From Shinella lacus (GTDB lineage: Bacteria; Pseudomonadota; Alphaproteobacteria; Rhizobiales; Rhizobiaceae), in the NCBI RefSeq assembly GCF_010994755.1, contig NZ_WHSB02000004.1, positions 558,001-622,000 on the forward strand: a DNA stretch of 64,000 nucleotides, read 5' to 3'. A program made the translations under genes and the position numbers. Under the pieces are notes generated by a model. That model saw only the letters and a program-made list of their open reading frames with translations, made no database searches and was not told where the DNA came from. Position 1 is the first letter of the stretch; every line of letters begins with the position of its first letter. Positions 52,201 to 60,970 of the stretch are shown here, in pieces.

Positions 52201-53809
52201 CAAGGCACCGACGTTCAATTTCACTGAGGCAAAGGTAGAGGCGCGAGCAAAACGCGTCGGAGCCGATTCAATCCTGCGGTCTTGTTATAAAGGGCTGGCC
52301 GATTTCGGCAGATATACACTTCAATATCGAGTCGAACGCTTCGCGGCTGCGCCCCTAAAGGGCCCTCGGCCGTTGACATCCGCAGAGACTGGCCGAGCAT
52401 TTCTTGAAGATGTGTCGCGGGGTCGCCCCGATATTTCCGAGGCGTTTGAGGCGCTGCGCAATGCACATCGCCTTAAGCGTATCTCGTTCGACGCCAAGAA
52501 GTTCAAGGTGACTGTTCCAACGTCGGATCGCAAACGCATAGAAGTCGCCGAGAAGGCATTGCTAGCTTTGCTCACGCCTGCTCAGGCGCGGCGTTACGCG
52601 TCCGACGCCAAACGTTGGGCGGCAAACGAAACAGACCATGCCTGGATCATGCCCGGTAAGGGTTTGGGAAAGCAAGTTGATTCGCATCGCGCAAAGCTAT
52701 GGGTGGCCAACCGCGCAATCGACCTAGGTTGGACAGAAACAATTTTCCCGCGCGACCATACCAGTGGCGAGGGACAGGGTAATCGCGGACGGGTTGAGCG
52801 GATCGGCAAGAAGTACCAGCGCATTGCGATGATGGAGTTACTAGCTCGACTTGCAGACAATAATTGGTTGAAACCCGATTGGGGTTCGCCCGCCAAGACC
52901 TACTCTGATCCGCTTGACGTCGAGTTCATTCGCGATATCGAGCCGTCTGTCCTGCCAAGTGATAACGAGATGCGGCCGGCAGCAGGGATGCCGGGTGTGC
53001 CCCTATTGCGTTGTCCTAACCTCGGAGCCGGCGAACGCGAGGCCTGGGTTCTCGACCCCAAACTTGCACCGCAAAGGCTCGCGTTGGCGTTGGGATCGGA
53101 TCTAGATAGCGGTGCTTGGCTTACGCTGTATCGCTATGCCTCGCACGATGTCGAAGCGCCGCGTCGCAGGGGATCTTGGGATGTTTCCTGGGAGCAAAGC
53201 GACTTTCACTTCGTTAGCATGCTTCTGATGCCGCCAGGGACACGGGAGCAGTTCGTTGAAGAGACCGAAAAGCACGGGGACGATTTTCATGAGTGGCTGC
53301 CTGGCAACGTCACCGATGGCCCGTATATTGGCGAGCTTGGCCGGCGAGCCACCTGGCCAAGCGATCCTTGGTCGACACTTGATGTCCGAGGCCGTAACAC
53401 AGATCGCAGCTACCGGGTGATCAAGCCGACTATCGGTTACCATTGGGAAAGCCATCTTGACGCAAGTCTAGGCAACGGCTTTTCCCGGCATGTGCCGATC
53501 CCCTGGCTGATCACGGCGCTAGGGTTGCGTCCTGATATCGAAAATGTCGGTGTTTACGCGGACAGCCAAGGACTGCCGATCATCGTCAGCGGCAGAGATG
53601 ACCGTCATAGCTATATTCTGGTGCGTCGCGACGCGTTGCTCGCTATGGCACGACGGAACGAAGTCGAACCGGTCTGGACGGTAATTGGCGAAAGATCCGC
53701 GCGTACAGAAGGCAACAACCGGACATCCGATGTTCGCGTGCGCTACAACGGGTCGCTTTGGTTGGACGCGGACATTGCAGTTCTACGGCACTGGTCTCGA
53801 TCAGACTAG
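49271..53809 (+). CDS. Second Avs-like STAND NTPase with N-terminal nuclease domain
   Basis: A 1512-residue protein. N-terminal Mrr/PD-(D/E)XK-like domain: FEELVCQIAR (Glu near 18), GAGGDGGVEAVW (Asp near 45), GYQAKFYTKSGDVDWS (Gln-x-Lys near 63). A STAND NTPase has Walker A DGRAGSGKSHL near 365 and Walker B ALIAIDAVNEG near 438. The long C-terminus would be the sensor. This fits an AVAST-type sensor distinct from the one at 39902. It is followed, after a 389-bp gap, by two unknown genes on the same strand. Confidence 0.83.
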   Translation: MLDFTKIISGVAGQRDTFEELVCQIARRVPPPGHAEFRRIHGAGGDGGVEAVWILTTGDEHGYQAKFYTKSGDVDWSAIDNSVATALATHPRLTTMIIAIACALTGRTQRVTKKGQPQANGWDAWDQHKAKWEASAKALGRNVAFVPWTAPDLEEMLTRAETTGLTAYWFGGIELSPEWLARQCQRTVAALEERYHPEDHVDVSTAQVFDGLLRNVPFRTMLRGAREDVLENGRLGATPKTLLDAEKQKLTTIAEKIRKFDEATAILELNTDSAFDYTNWRDQAVDLRKYVVEVIQAVNEIARAAKARRPSTTGPHMVDEDHEWPSVDYFIQALRNLQSSLGQFLEAVDSPGSLSDQCRFALLDGRAGSGKSHLIASQVERALGENAPALFLLGTDFTLHGTIENQMIAHFELGGNKFDQFLGALSARAEALGKRALIAIDAVNEGAGVHLWRSALQGLAQRILAYPRLALCVSCRREYVDHLVTPAVNAMATRAEVTGFETPEEIEAAARVYMDRRGIVRPATPWLNPEFSNPLFLRTACLAIERDGRTTFPRGMRGTSEVLNFLLDSTGRHLGTIYDGADTLVGPVRRALLALTGAMASDQRDYITRGRAHTLVEAVFQGFAPPPSKTWLELLRFRGLLRYDPNPAHDPADPLSDQDDVLRISFQRFQDHLVANALLQHVTDPAGLFDAGGSLSFVLGKHGVQWEWRGLFYALFLHFADRYKVELVDLLPGGVDAWWDQWPVQDAYIDSVRWRTVGAFGDRTLELLNRLDCHDEDIIALLIELAVVENHPWNAELLDRNLARRKLPQRDAFWTRRINIAHNDAGHPLTRLISWCLNPGIGRAEDGTLGLALVLLAWACTSSSANVRDTASKSMIRIFLERPALIEPLFIRFVTCDDPYVVERLFGALYGASLRTRDPARLAEYAMTAWRHAFSCGQPPVHILTRDYARGVIELSSSAGGLDPSIDLVRCRPPYGAKAPTFNFTEAKVEARAKRVGADSILRSCYKGLADFGRYTLQYRVERFAAAPLKGPRPLTSAETGRAFLEDVSRGRPDISEAFEALRNAHRLKRISFDAKKFKVTVPTSDRKRIEVAEKALLALLTPAQARRYASDAKRWAANETDHAWIMPGKGLGKQVDSHRAKLWVANRAIDLGWTETIFPRDHTSGEGQGNRGRVERIGKKYQRIAMMELLARLADNNWLKPDWGSPAKTYSDPLDVEFIRDIEPSVLPSDNEMRPAAGMPGVPLLRCPNLGAGEREAWVLDPKLAPQRLALALGSDLDSGAWLTLYRYASHDVEAPRRRGSWDVSWEQSDFHFVSMLLMPPGTREQFVEETEKHGDDFHEWLPGNVTDGPYIGELGRRATWPSDPWSTLDVRGRNTDRSYRVIKPTIGYHWESHLDASLGNGFSRHVPIPWLITALGLRPDIENVGVYADSQGLPIIVSGRDDRHSYILVRRDALLAMARRNEVEPVWTVIGERSARTEGNNRTSDVRVRYNGSLWLDADIAVLRHWSRSD

Positions 53810-54198
53810 CCAATGCCCACGCCGAGAATCCGGTTTATGAAATCGAACCGACATTAGCATTTGAGCAATCCACAACGACACACAGCGCTGTATCGAAGCC
53901 GCTGATCCGTCAGCAAGAAAGAACGCGGGTGGCGAGAATGGACGGTTCTTGTTCACATGTAGTCCTCCCTGATAGGGGACTTGCCCCCGTCTCTTTGTAG
54001 TAAACGGCGAAATTCGTGCTGTTGGAGGATATATCGTCGCGCCCTATCTGAAGGTGCGCGATAGTAATTTTGTAAGGCTGCATGGGCACTCCAGGCGTGG
54101 GCCTGCGGAGCAGACGATTTCATAAACGTTTGGGGATGGCGCTTTAGCAATCATTGAACTCGACCACCTTTGTTCCGATACTCAATAGAATAACTGAG
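53810..54198. other. Gene-free region downstream of the second STAND gene
   Basis: 389 bp. An in-frame TTG at 54154 would extend the next gene into it, so part may be coding. Otherwise no gene or repeat stands out. Possible promoter for the next gene pair. Confidence 0.45.
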
Positions 54199-56760
54199 AT
54201 GGGGCAGATGCGCGACATTGCCGACACTATCAAAGCCGGTGAGCGTAACCGCGACACAATGGTGCTCGTGCACAATTACTGCGCGAATGCGCGTGTCGAG
54301 AAGTTCGGCGGAACCGGCATGATCGAGCAGGCTACGGGCCTGCCGATCGGACATCACAGCATGCGCTGCGATTTCGCGCCTGAAGGCGGTATGGCGTGCT
54401 GGGATCTTCGCGACGCCGTCATCGATTTCTACGACAGGAACTGTGCTGGCTGCCAGCAACGTCAACCCCTGCGGCTGCCGAACTTGCTTGAAATCATCAC
54501 TGAGCGCGACCGTGCACTAGCCGCCCAAGAGGCCCGCGACGCATTCGATGCCAGGCTTGCGGCAAAAGCACTTGAGAAAAGGAACGCAATCCGCGCGCTC
54601 CTTGCCCCAAGCCTTGGTGCGATCGCCCGCACTTTGCTTGACGATATCGGCCTGTTCGATGCCAATCGCACTAGGGAAAACTTCGAACGCGTAACCCAGA
54701 GCGCGCGGCTCGCGCCCGAGCATTTCACGCCCGAACTGGTGGTATACGTATCAGGGCTAGCCAAGGACCAACCCTGGTTCGCCGAGGCGGCTCTCATCAT
54801 CCTTGATGCCGTCAGTGCCGATGACGTCGAGATAGTCGCGCTGGCAACGGCGATGCTTCGCTGGGGATATTCGGATCGCTTCGCGGTGGAGAAGCTGCTG
54901 CCGCGCATTCATGCAGTCTCTGCCAACGTCATACCTGACATCGTCGGCTCCGCCATCGACGTTGCCGATCCCGACGACGATGAATTCTTATACGGCGATG
55001 GCGAGCAGCGCATTTCCCGCAATCCCGCATTTCTCGTGGCGTTGTATCGACGGTTTCAAAGTGAAGTGACCGCAGCGATTGAGCGCATGTTATTGAGCGG
55101 CAAGCGCGCGTCGGTCGAGCGTGCCGGCCGCGGCTTGCACGCGTTGAGGGTCTCGGACGCGAAGGTCGCGGCGCCGATTTTGCGCACTCTGGTGTCGGTC
55201 TATGTCCGCGCTCCGTCGCTGGTGAGCGACCTGAAGGACGATGACGACCGACTTCCCGATCTGGCGGAAGCCGTGAACGATGCGTTCGACGCCTCGCCAC
55301 AAGAGGTCGATGGGCTGCTGCAATCGTTCAATAAGGGAGCACCACCTTCCCACCGCGCACGGGTTACGATGGCATACGCGCTGGCTGTCCATGTCGGATA
55401 CAATGAGCCGCCGGTTCCCGCCACGTCACCACGCCACTCGCTGGCACTGACTCGTCTCATCTGGACGCCCACGGTCGAGCGTGACGACAAGGTTCTCGAA
55501 GAAGTGACATCGGCATTTCGCGCGGGTTCGAGCGGCCTAGAGCTCGTGGTTCGGGCGCAGCTCGATGCGTTCGTCGGCGCGCTTTTCCTGCTGGATGACC
55601 GACTGGCAGATCTGGACGCCGAGAAAGGGCAGCCTGGAGAAAATTTCCTGACCGCCATGGAGCGCAGCACCCGGCGTTCCGTGATGCGCGGGCTAATGGA
55701 TAAATTCGTCGAATGGGCAAGCGAGGCGGCGGCGGGCGATGATGCGTCAGTGGCTAAGATCATCGGCATGTTCGATACCATCCCGGATGGGCGCGACAAT
55801 CTTCGTGGTGCGCTGCTCGGCGCGACGAAGGAGCTTTCCGGCGACCTCGCCGGATTGAAGTTGGTGCTGCCGCACCTCTATAGGGCGCTTGTTGGATCAT
55901 CGGTTCTGGGCCGCTCCTATGCCGCAACAGCTGTCGGAGAGCTCCCCTACCGGAGTAGGTCGAATATTCCCGACCTCCTATTCGAGGCGTTTGGAGCTTT
56001 GTTGTGGGATCAGTATGTCGCTGTCCACAAGGCGGCGGTGAATGCCTTCCAACACTCAATCGTGCCCGAGCAATTTCGGCCTAACGCTGCACAAGCTATC
56101 CTGAACCTGATCCACTATTATCGGGTCCAGTCTAATGAGGACCAGTTCCTTGCCAAATGCGTCCGTATTCTCGCCGGTATGGCCGATCTCTTTGGCAAGG
56201 GCAACGGGGCGCTCAGGCGCTATCTGATCGAAGTTGCGATGGGGATCGACCCGCTGTATCTGCGCTCCGATATCCTGTCATTGTCTTACAGTCTGGGTAC
56301 CGAACCCGAGTTCGCCAAGCTCGCGGCGCGCATGATCCCGCATCTCGCTGACCGTTACAATCAGTCTGACAAAGCCATGAATCTTCTGGGCAGAGTAACT
56401 CCTGACGGTTTGAGGGCGAACGCGCAGGCCTTTCATGACGCAGCGATTGCCGTACTGGATCGCGAGTTGATAACGGCGCTTGGCATTGTCGAAGCGTTTC
56501 TCCGAGCGGATATGCCCAACGAGGCTGACACGCTCGTGACCGCGCTCCTGGCGACTAATGGTGACACGGTGAGAATGCGACGTCGCGCGACATTGTTGCG
56601 CTGGCCACAGCTCGCGCTGCGTTTCGAGCGAGCTGTCTCTGCTCGGGATGCGGACGCGATCAGCAAAGCAAGCCGCGCCTGGAGCGAGGCCGCCGCGGTC
56701 GACACACAGGATAAGGAGGATGGGCGTGAACGTCGTGCTCGCTCAGGCTTACCCTTCTAG
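54199..56760 (+). CDS. Unknown protein with Cys cluster and helical repeats
   Basis: About 853 residues. Near the N-terminus four cysteines form C-x9-C-x14-C-x2-C (MRCDFAPEGGMACWD and FYDRNCAGCQQR), a likely zinc or Fe-S site. The rest is alpha-helical and repeat-like, similar to HEAT-type scaffolds, with no Walker motifs or membrane segments. Start uncertain: ATG 54199 given, ATG 54208 or TTG 54154 possible. Its 3' end overlaps the nuclease gene by 35 bases, so the two are coupled. Not recognised as a named family; possible sensor partner of the downstream nuclease. Confidence 0.65.
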   Translation: MGQMRDIADTIKAGERNRDTMVLVHNYCANARVEKFGGTGMIEQATGLPIGHHSMRCDFAPEGGMACWDLRDAVIDFYDRNCAGCQQRQPLRLPNLLEIITERDRALAAQEARDAFDARLAAKALEKRNAIRALLAPSLGAIARTLLDDIGLFDANRTRENFERVTQSARLAPEHFTPELVVYVSGLAKDQPWFAEAALIILDAVSADDVEIVALATAMLRWGYSDRFAVEKLLPRIHAVSANVIPDIVGSAIDVADPDDDEFLYGDGEQRISRNPAFLVALYRRFQSEVTAAIERMLLSGKRASVERAGRGLHALRVSDAKVAAPILRTLVSVYVRAPSLVSDLKDDDDRLPDLAEAVNDAFDASPQEVDGLLQSFNKGAPPSHRARVTMAYALAVHVGYNEPPVPATSPRHSLALTRLIWTPTVERDDKVLEEVTSAFRAGSSGLELVVRAQLDAFVGALFLLDDRLADLDAEKGQPGENFLTAMERSTRRSVMRGLMDKFVEWASEAAAGDDASVAKIIGMFDTIPDGRDNLRGALLGATKELSGDLAGLKLVLPHLYRALVGSSVLGRSYAATAVGELPYRSRSNIPDLLFEAFGALLWDQYVAVHKAAVNAFQHSIVPEQFRPNAAQAILNLIHYYRVQSNEDQFLAKCVRILAGMADLFGKGNGALRRYLIEVAMGIDPLYLRSDILSLSYSLGTEPEFAKLAARMIPHLADRYNQSDKAMNLLGRVTPDGLRANAQAFHDAAIAVLDRELITALGIVEAFLRADMPNEADTLVTALLATNGDTVRMRRRATLLRWPQLALRFERAVSARDADAISKASRAWSEAAAVDTQDKEDGRERRARSGLPF

Positions 56761-58168
56761 GATCGCCGCGATCGAAGCGATCGCCGTCTATCCGGACACT
56801 GCAGGCGGCGATGAATTGCGCGCCAGGGCCGAAGCCGTGTCTTCGGCTGCCCAGCTTTTCGGATCGGCGGCCGCGGCGCGGGACTGGCAGGCGTTCGGGA
56901 TTACGCTCGAAATCTTGGGCCTACTCGCCGACTGGAGTCAGGCGGTACATAGTGCAGTGATTGACGCCGATCGGTTCCTTCGTGCGGGCCGGCTTCGGTA
57001 TCGCAGCTTCGCCGCCGCCGCTGACCACTCGGCCTATGGCTTGGCGCTTGTCGCCACGCTTGCCACTATCAATGATGATCTCGATGTCTCGGTGGTGCCG
57101 GCGCTGCGTGGCGCGATTGCGCAACTGGAAATGCCCATTGCCATCTTCGGCATCGAGAAGCGCGATCGTTTTGGCCCGTTCACGGCCGAAGACGTGGCTG
57201 CCAAGCCCGAAGAGATCGCCGTCGCTTTTCTAGAGTTCATGATCGACGGAAAGCCCGCAGATACGGTGCATAGTCTGAGCACGGGACAGGTTCATGATCT
57301 CGATCTGACCATCCGGGTGTCGCGCTGGCCCGAAGACGCGGAACGGCTCGTGATAGAACCAGTCTCGATCGAGCCGCCCAGCACTTGGGACTTCCCGCCT
57401 TTCGAATTTCTGAAGCCCGACGGTCCACCGCCCTATGTCTTTCAACGTCAGGGCCGGATGGCTTTGCACGCCTCACAGGGGTTCAATGCGAGGCCGCTTG
57501 AATTCCGCTACGCAGCCGAGTTTCAGCCGCAACCGAAGCGTGACGAGTCGATCGTGCTCGCCGGCCAACGAACGCTCCGTCTCGATGGCACCGACACATC
57601 GCGGCATCCGCTGACCGGCTATGGCGAACTGGATGCTAAAATCATCCAGCTGCGTGAGAGGCTGCGGCTTGAGCCACAGGTTTCGGAAACCGATGTTCGC
57701 GACCTGCTGAGGTTGCTTACCCCGGTGGCGAACCTCATGGGTCAGGCGGTGCAGGACAAGCGCTATCCAAAGCCTATCAACGAGGCCATGTTCCAAACCG
57801 ATCTTCAAGCCTTTTTGCGTTCTAACGCCGCCATTGGCAGTGAGCTTGACGTTCAAGGTGAGGTCGCGGGCGGTAAGGTCGACCTCAGTTTTCGAGGGAT
57901 CAAGATCGAGCTCAAATCAGAGCAGTCAAAACGGCTTCTGCCTGACGACTGCAAGAAGTTTGCGGAGCAGGCAGCGAGCTACGCGGTCGGGGTCGGCCGT
58001 CGGATCGCTCTTCTTTGCGTGCTGGACTGCAGCCCAAAGACGATCGCCCCCTTCCCGGTAGCGGATGGACTGACGGTCATTCCTGTCGAATCTGGGACCA
58101 GTCCCGTATACATCATCAGCTGCCTGTTTCAGGGTGGTCTTGCCCGCCCGAGCGATCTGTCGCGGTAG
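56726..58168 (+). CDS. Unknown protein with C-terminal PD-(D/E)XK nuclease domain
   Basis: A 480-residue protein. The last 130 residues form a clear nuclease core: Glu in NEAMFQTDLQAFL (about 352), Asp in GGKVDLSF (about 385), Glu-Leu-Lys in IKIELKSEQS (about 394-396), then a helix KKFAEQAASYAVG. The first 330 residues are unassigned. GTG 56726 is chosen because AAGGAGG ends six bases upstream; the ATG at 56720 directly abuts it. It overlaps the preceding 853-aa gene, an indication that the two function together. Confidence 0.75.
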   Translation: MNVVLAQAYPSRIAAIEAIAVYPDTAGGDELRARAEAVSSAAQLFGSAAAARDWQAFGITLEILGLLADWSQAVHSAVIDADRFLRAGRLRYRSFAAAADHSAYGLALVATLATINDDLDVSVVPALRGAIAQLEMPIAIFGIEKRDRFGPFTAEDVAAKPEEIAVAFLEFMIDGKPADTVHSLSTGQVHDLDLTIRVSRWPEDAERLVIEPVSIEPPSTWDFPPFEFLKPDGPPPYVFQRQGRMALHASQGFNARPLEFRYAAEFQPQPKRDESIVLAGQRTLRLDGTDTSRHPLTGYGELDAKIIQLRERLRLEPQVSETDVRDLLRLLTPVANLMGQAVQDKRYPKPINEAMFQTDLQAFLRSNAAIGSELDVQGEVAGGKVDLSFRGIKIELKSEQSKRLLPDDCKKFAEQAASYAVGVGRRIALLCVLDCSPKTIAPFPVADGLTVIPVESGTSPVYIISCLFQGGLARPSDLSR

Positions 58169-58300
58169 ATCAACAAGCCTGAAAATGGCAGTTGGATACC
58201 TCGGCTAGGCTAGGCGACGAAGGCCCTGCCAAGAAACTGGTTAAAGGAGGGCTATGGCGTAGACATAGTTCTCATCATCACCCGGCGCGGCGCGCCAATC

Positions 58301-59530
58301 TTATTTGCCCGGCACATAACCGGGCACTGTCAGCGTGAAGCGTGTGCGCTCATCGTCCGACACGACAGTCAATGTTCCCCCGTGCGCTTTGGCTATCTCC
58401 GAGGCGATGAACAGGCCGAGCCCTAAGCCCTGAAGACTATCGCGTACTTTGCCCCTTCGAAACGGCTGGAAAAGTTGCTCCAGGGTTTCGGGCGGGATTT
58501 TTGTGCCGCCGTTTTCGACTACCAGCGTGAAACCGGCCGGATTGGTCGTCACTTCAACGCGGACGGGGCTGTCTTCCGAGCCGTGCGCGATCGCGTTTCC
58601 GAGAAGGTTCGAGAAGAGCTGCCCGAGACGGGCGTGATCGCCATGAACGTCATGGGCGAGCGCAAGACTGATTTCGATCTGTCGATGCGGAAAAGCGGCT
58701 TTGATCTCGTCCATAACGGTAACGAGCATCGGCTCCAGCGATTTGGTCGTTTTGGTCAACGTCAAACCGCCACCGAGGCGGCCCCGTGCGAAATCCATGA
58801 CATTGTCGATGAGCCCCGCCATTCGCTGAACGCTGGCGGCCATCTTCTGCAGGACCGATCTCGACTGATCATCGTCGATCCTGCGCAAGAGGAAGTTCGT
58901 CCCGCCGCTGATTGCGGCCAGTGGATTGCGAAGGTCGTGGCCAAGAACGGCGATGAACTGTTCGCGGAGTTCCGAGGCAGCTTGCGCATCCAGCAATTTG
59001 CCCTGCGACGCGGCAAGTCTCTCATTCTCAAGGACGAGACTTTCTCGCGAGGCAATGAGGGCAGACCGGGCATCGACATGCACGGCGATCAGTTCGGCGA
59101 ACAGCTTGAACATGCCGATGGTTTCCGGCGTGTTCAAGCGCATGGGTCGCGGATCGATGGCGCATAGCGTACCGAAAAAACTTCCATCTGCTAGAATGAT
59201 CGGCATCGATATATAGCTTTGGAAGCCATACAGCGCCGGCGTATGATGGCTGGAAAACGTTTTGTCTTCAGACACGTGGTCGATGATCACGGCCTGCCGG
59301 CTATCGCGGATTTCGTTGCATATCGTGGTTTCGATGCGCAGCTCGCCGCCGGATTTCAAGCCGAAGTCGATATTGTCCAGGACCTCGCAGGCGATCCATC
59401 GATCTTCGGTCACCCGTGCCACGGCCGCGAAGCCCATTCCTGTGACCTTGCAAACCACATCCAGGATCGATGGCACCGCCGGAATTTGGCGAACCATCTC
59501 GACATCACCATCGTAATTCTGACCCATCAA
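58301..59530 (-). CDS. GAF-domain sensor histidine kinase
   Basis: A 409-residue cytoplasmic kinase. A GAF domain spans about 20-150 (CNEIRDSRQAVIIDHV, YISMPIILADGSFFGTLCAI), a coiled linker follows, then HisKA with His198 in LGHDLRNPLAAI, and HATPase with N-box LFSNLLGNAIAHG and G-boxes VVENGGTKIP and GLGLGLFIASEI. It would autophosphorylate in response to a small ligand. No response regulator gene is adjacent. It could belong to either the element or the chromosome. Confidence 0.92.
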   Translation of the reverse strand: MMGQNYDGDVEMVRQIPAVPSILDVVCKVTGMGFAAVARVTEDRWIACEVLDNIDFGLKSGGELRIETTICNEIRDSRQAVIIDHVSEDKTFSSHHTPALYGFQSYISMPIILADGSFFGTLCAIDPRPMRLNTPETIGMFKLFAELIAVHVDARSALIASRESLVLENERLAASQGKLLDAQAASELREQFIAVLGHDLRNPLAAISGGTNFLLRRIDDDQSRSVLQKMAASVQRMAGLIDNVMDFARGRLGGGLTLTKTTKSLEPMLVTVMDEIKAAFPHRQIEISLALAHDVHGDHARLGQLFSNLLGNAIAHGSEDSPVRVEVTTNPAGFTLVVENGGTKIPPETLEQLFQPFRRGKVRDSLQGLGLGLFIASEIAKAHGGTLTVVSDDERTRFTLTVPGYVPGK

Positions 59531-59647
59531 CCCAAAACACTCGGTACGTTATTGCTTGAAAGCACGTTATCAAATGCCGCCCCTCCGTGCGAGGAACATC
59601 ATGGGCTGATCTCGTTCGAAGCCTCGCGTGCTCACGTTATCAATAGG

Positions 59648-60211
59648 CTAGCTGGCTGAACCTGCCGCCCGTTCAAGATCTTCCCAGCTTTCATCCATCG
59701 CATAGGTCGGCGACAAAAATGGGACACCGATGTGACCGTAGCGGAGAGAGAGCTGGCGCTCGGCGGTTTCCTCGTCGATCTTTGCGATGCGGGCGAGGTA
59801 GATGACGGAAGCCAGGCCCGTGCGGTCGGCGCCGGAGCGACAATGGATCAGGATGGGGCGTGGGGCGTCGCGCAGGACAGTGAGGAGTTTTGCGGCGGTC
59901 GCGGGGTCGAGGCGGCGGTCGGCCTGCAGGGGGAAATCGATGAGGTTCAGGCCGAGGCTCGTGGCTGCCGCGGCCTCGTCCTTGTACCAGTTGGCCGTCT
60001 CGTGGCGGCCGCGGAGGTTGATGATGGTGCGGATATTGTAGCGGGCGGCGTAGGTCGTGATGTCGGCGCTGGTGGGCTGGTTCGAGCGGTAGACTTCGCC
60101 GGGGACGACCGTGGCGAAATTGCCGGTCATCTGGATGACGGTGAGGTAGAAGCCGAGCGCGGCGGCGGCGGTGCCGAGAAAGAGGCCCGCCCTTTTTAAA
60201 TGTCGGTTCAT
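59648..60211 (-). CDS. Tyrosine/dual-specificity phosphatase-like protein, membrane-anchored
   Basis: A 187-residue protein with one N-terminal membrane segment (AGLFLGTAAAALGFYLTVI), then a DSP-like phosphatase domain with GEVYRSNQPTSADI and the P-loop ILIHCRSGADRTGLAS (Cys-x5-Arg). It is a cytoplasm- or periplasm-facing phosphatase of the kind common in rhizobial genomes. The ATG at 60209-60211 is supported by AGGA six bases upstream; an earlier in-frame ATG adds six residues. First gene that looks like ordinary host chromosome. Confidence 0.88.
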   Translation of the reverse strand: MNRHLKRAGLFLGTAAAALGFYLTVIQMTGNFATVVPGEVYRSNQPTSADITTYAARYNIRTIINLRGRHETANWYKDEAAAATSLGLNLIDFPLQADRRLDPATAAKLLTVLRDAPRPILIHCRSGADRTGLASVIYLARIAKIDEETAERQLSLRYGHIGVPFLSPTYAMDESWEDLERAAGSAS

Positions 60212-60289
60212 GAGGTCCTGTCCTGCCAATCGTGATGGCAGGATCAGGCAAGCGGCTGACAGGGCGCTGAACGTTACACGGCGGAAGGC

Positions 60290-60970
60290 TCAGACTGGTT
60301 TGCGCAGGGCGGCGACATGCATCGGGCTGCGCAGCGTAAAGCCGATCGCCTCGTAGAGCGTGATGGCGGCAGCGTTGCTGGCATAGGCGTGCAGGTATGG
60401 CTGGTCGCCGCCCTGTGTGATTTGGGCGGCGACGTGCAGGGATAGCCGCCGGGCATAGCCTTTGCCGCGGTGATCGGGGTGGGTGCAGACGCCGCTGAGT
60501 TCGGTGAAGCCGGGCTGCTTCATGCGCTCGCCGGCCATGGCGACGAGCGTCTTGCCCTCCCGCACGCCCCAGAAACGGCCGAGCGCCTGGGACTTCAGCG
60601 AAAATGGGCCGGGCTTCGTGAGAGTCGCCAGCGCCAGCATGTCTTCGGCGTCGCTTTCGCCGAGCGGCACAATGGCCTCGTCCGAGGCGGCCGTCGGCAC
60701 ATTCCGCGCGATCATCTGGACCGCGGGAGCGGATGTCAGCACCTCGAAACCGGGCGGCGGCACGATGGGGTCAACCATCAGGAAAATGAGCGCCTCGCCC
60801 GGCTGCGCGAGAGCCGCCAGATCCGCCAGCGCTCGGGGGGCATCGGATTCAGTCGCGGCAAGCGGCAGGATGCCGGGCCGGTAGCGACGGGCGAGGCCGG
60901 CGCCCTCGCCGAGCTCTCTATGGCGGGTGGTGAGCGCGCTCCAGATCGGTCTGTCGAGCAGGGCTTTCAT
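60290..60970 (-). CDS. GNAT-family acetyltransferase (FR47-like)
   Basis: A 226-residue protein. The C-terminal half is a GNAT fold with acetyl-CoA motif GVCTHPDHRGKGYARRLS and the following YLHAYASNAAAITLYEAIGF. The N-terminal half resembles the FR47-like group. Substrate unknown. Its ATG overlaps the stop of the MarR gene (ATGA), so it is the second gene of a MarR-controlled operon. Confidence 0.9.
   Translation of the reverse strand: MKALLDRPIWSALTTRHRELGEGAGLARRYRPGILPLAATESDAPRALADLAALAQPGEALIFLMVDPIVPPPGFEVLTSAPAVQMIARNVPTAASDEAIVPLGESDAEDMLALATLTKPGPFSLKSQALGRFWGVREGKTLVAMAGERMKQPGFTELSGVCTHPDHRGKGYARRLSLHVAAQITQGGDQPYLHAYASNAAAITLYEAIGFTLRSPMHVAALRKPV

Noticed and set aside
58169-59700. 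tRNA gene or att direct repeat at the presumed junction
   Set aside because: No cloverleaf or long direct repeat could be seen; the boundary is inferred only from gene content.
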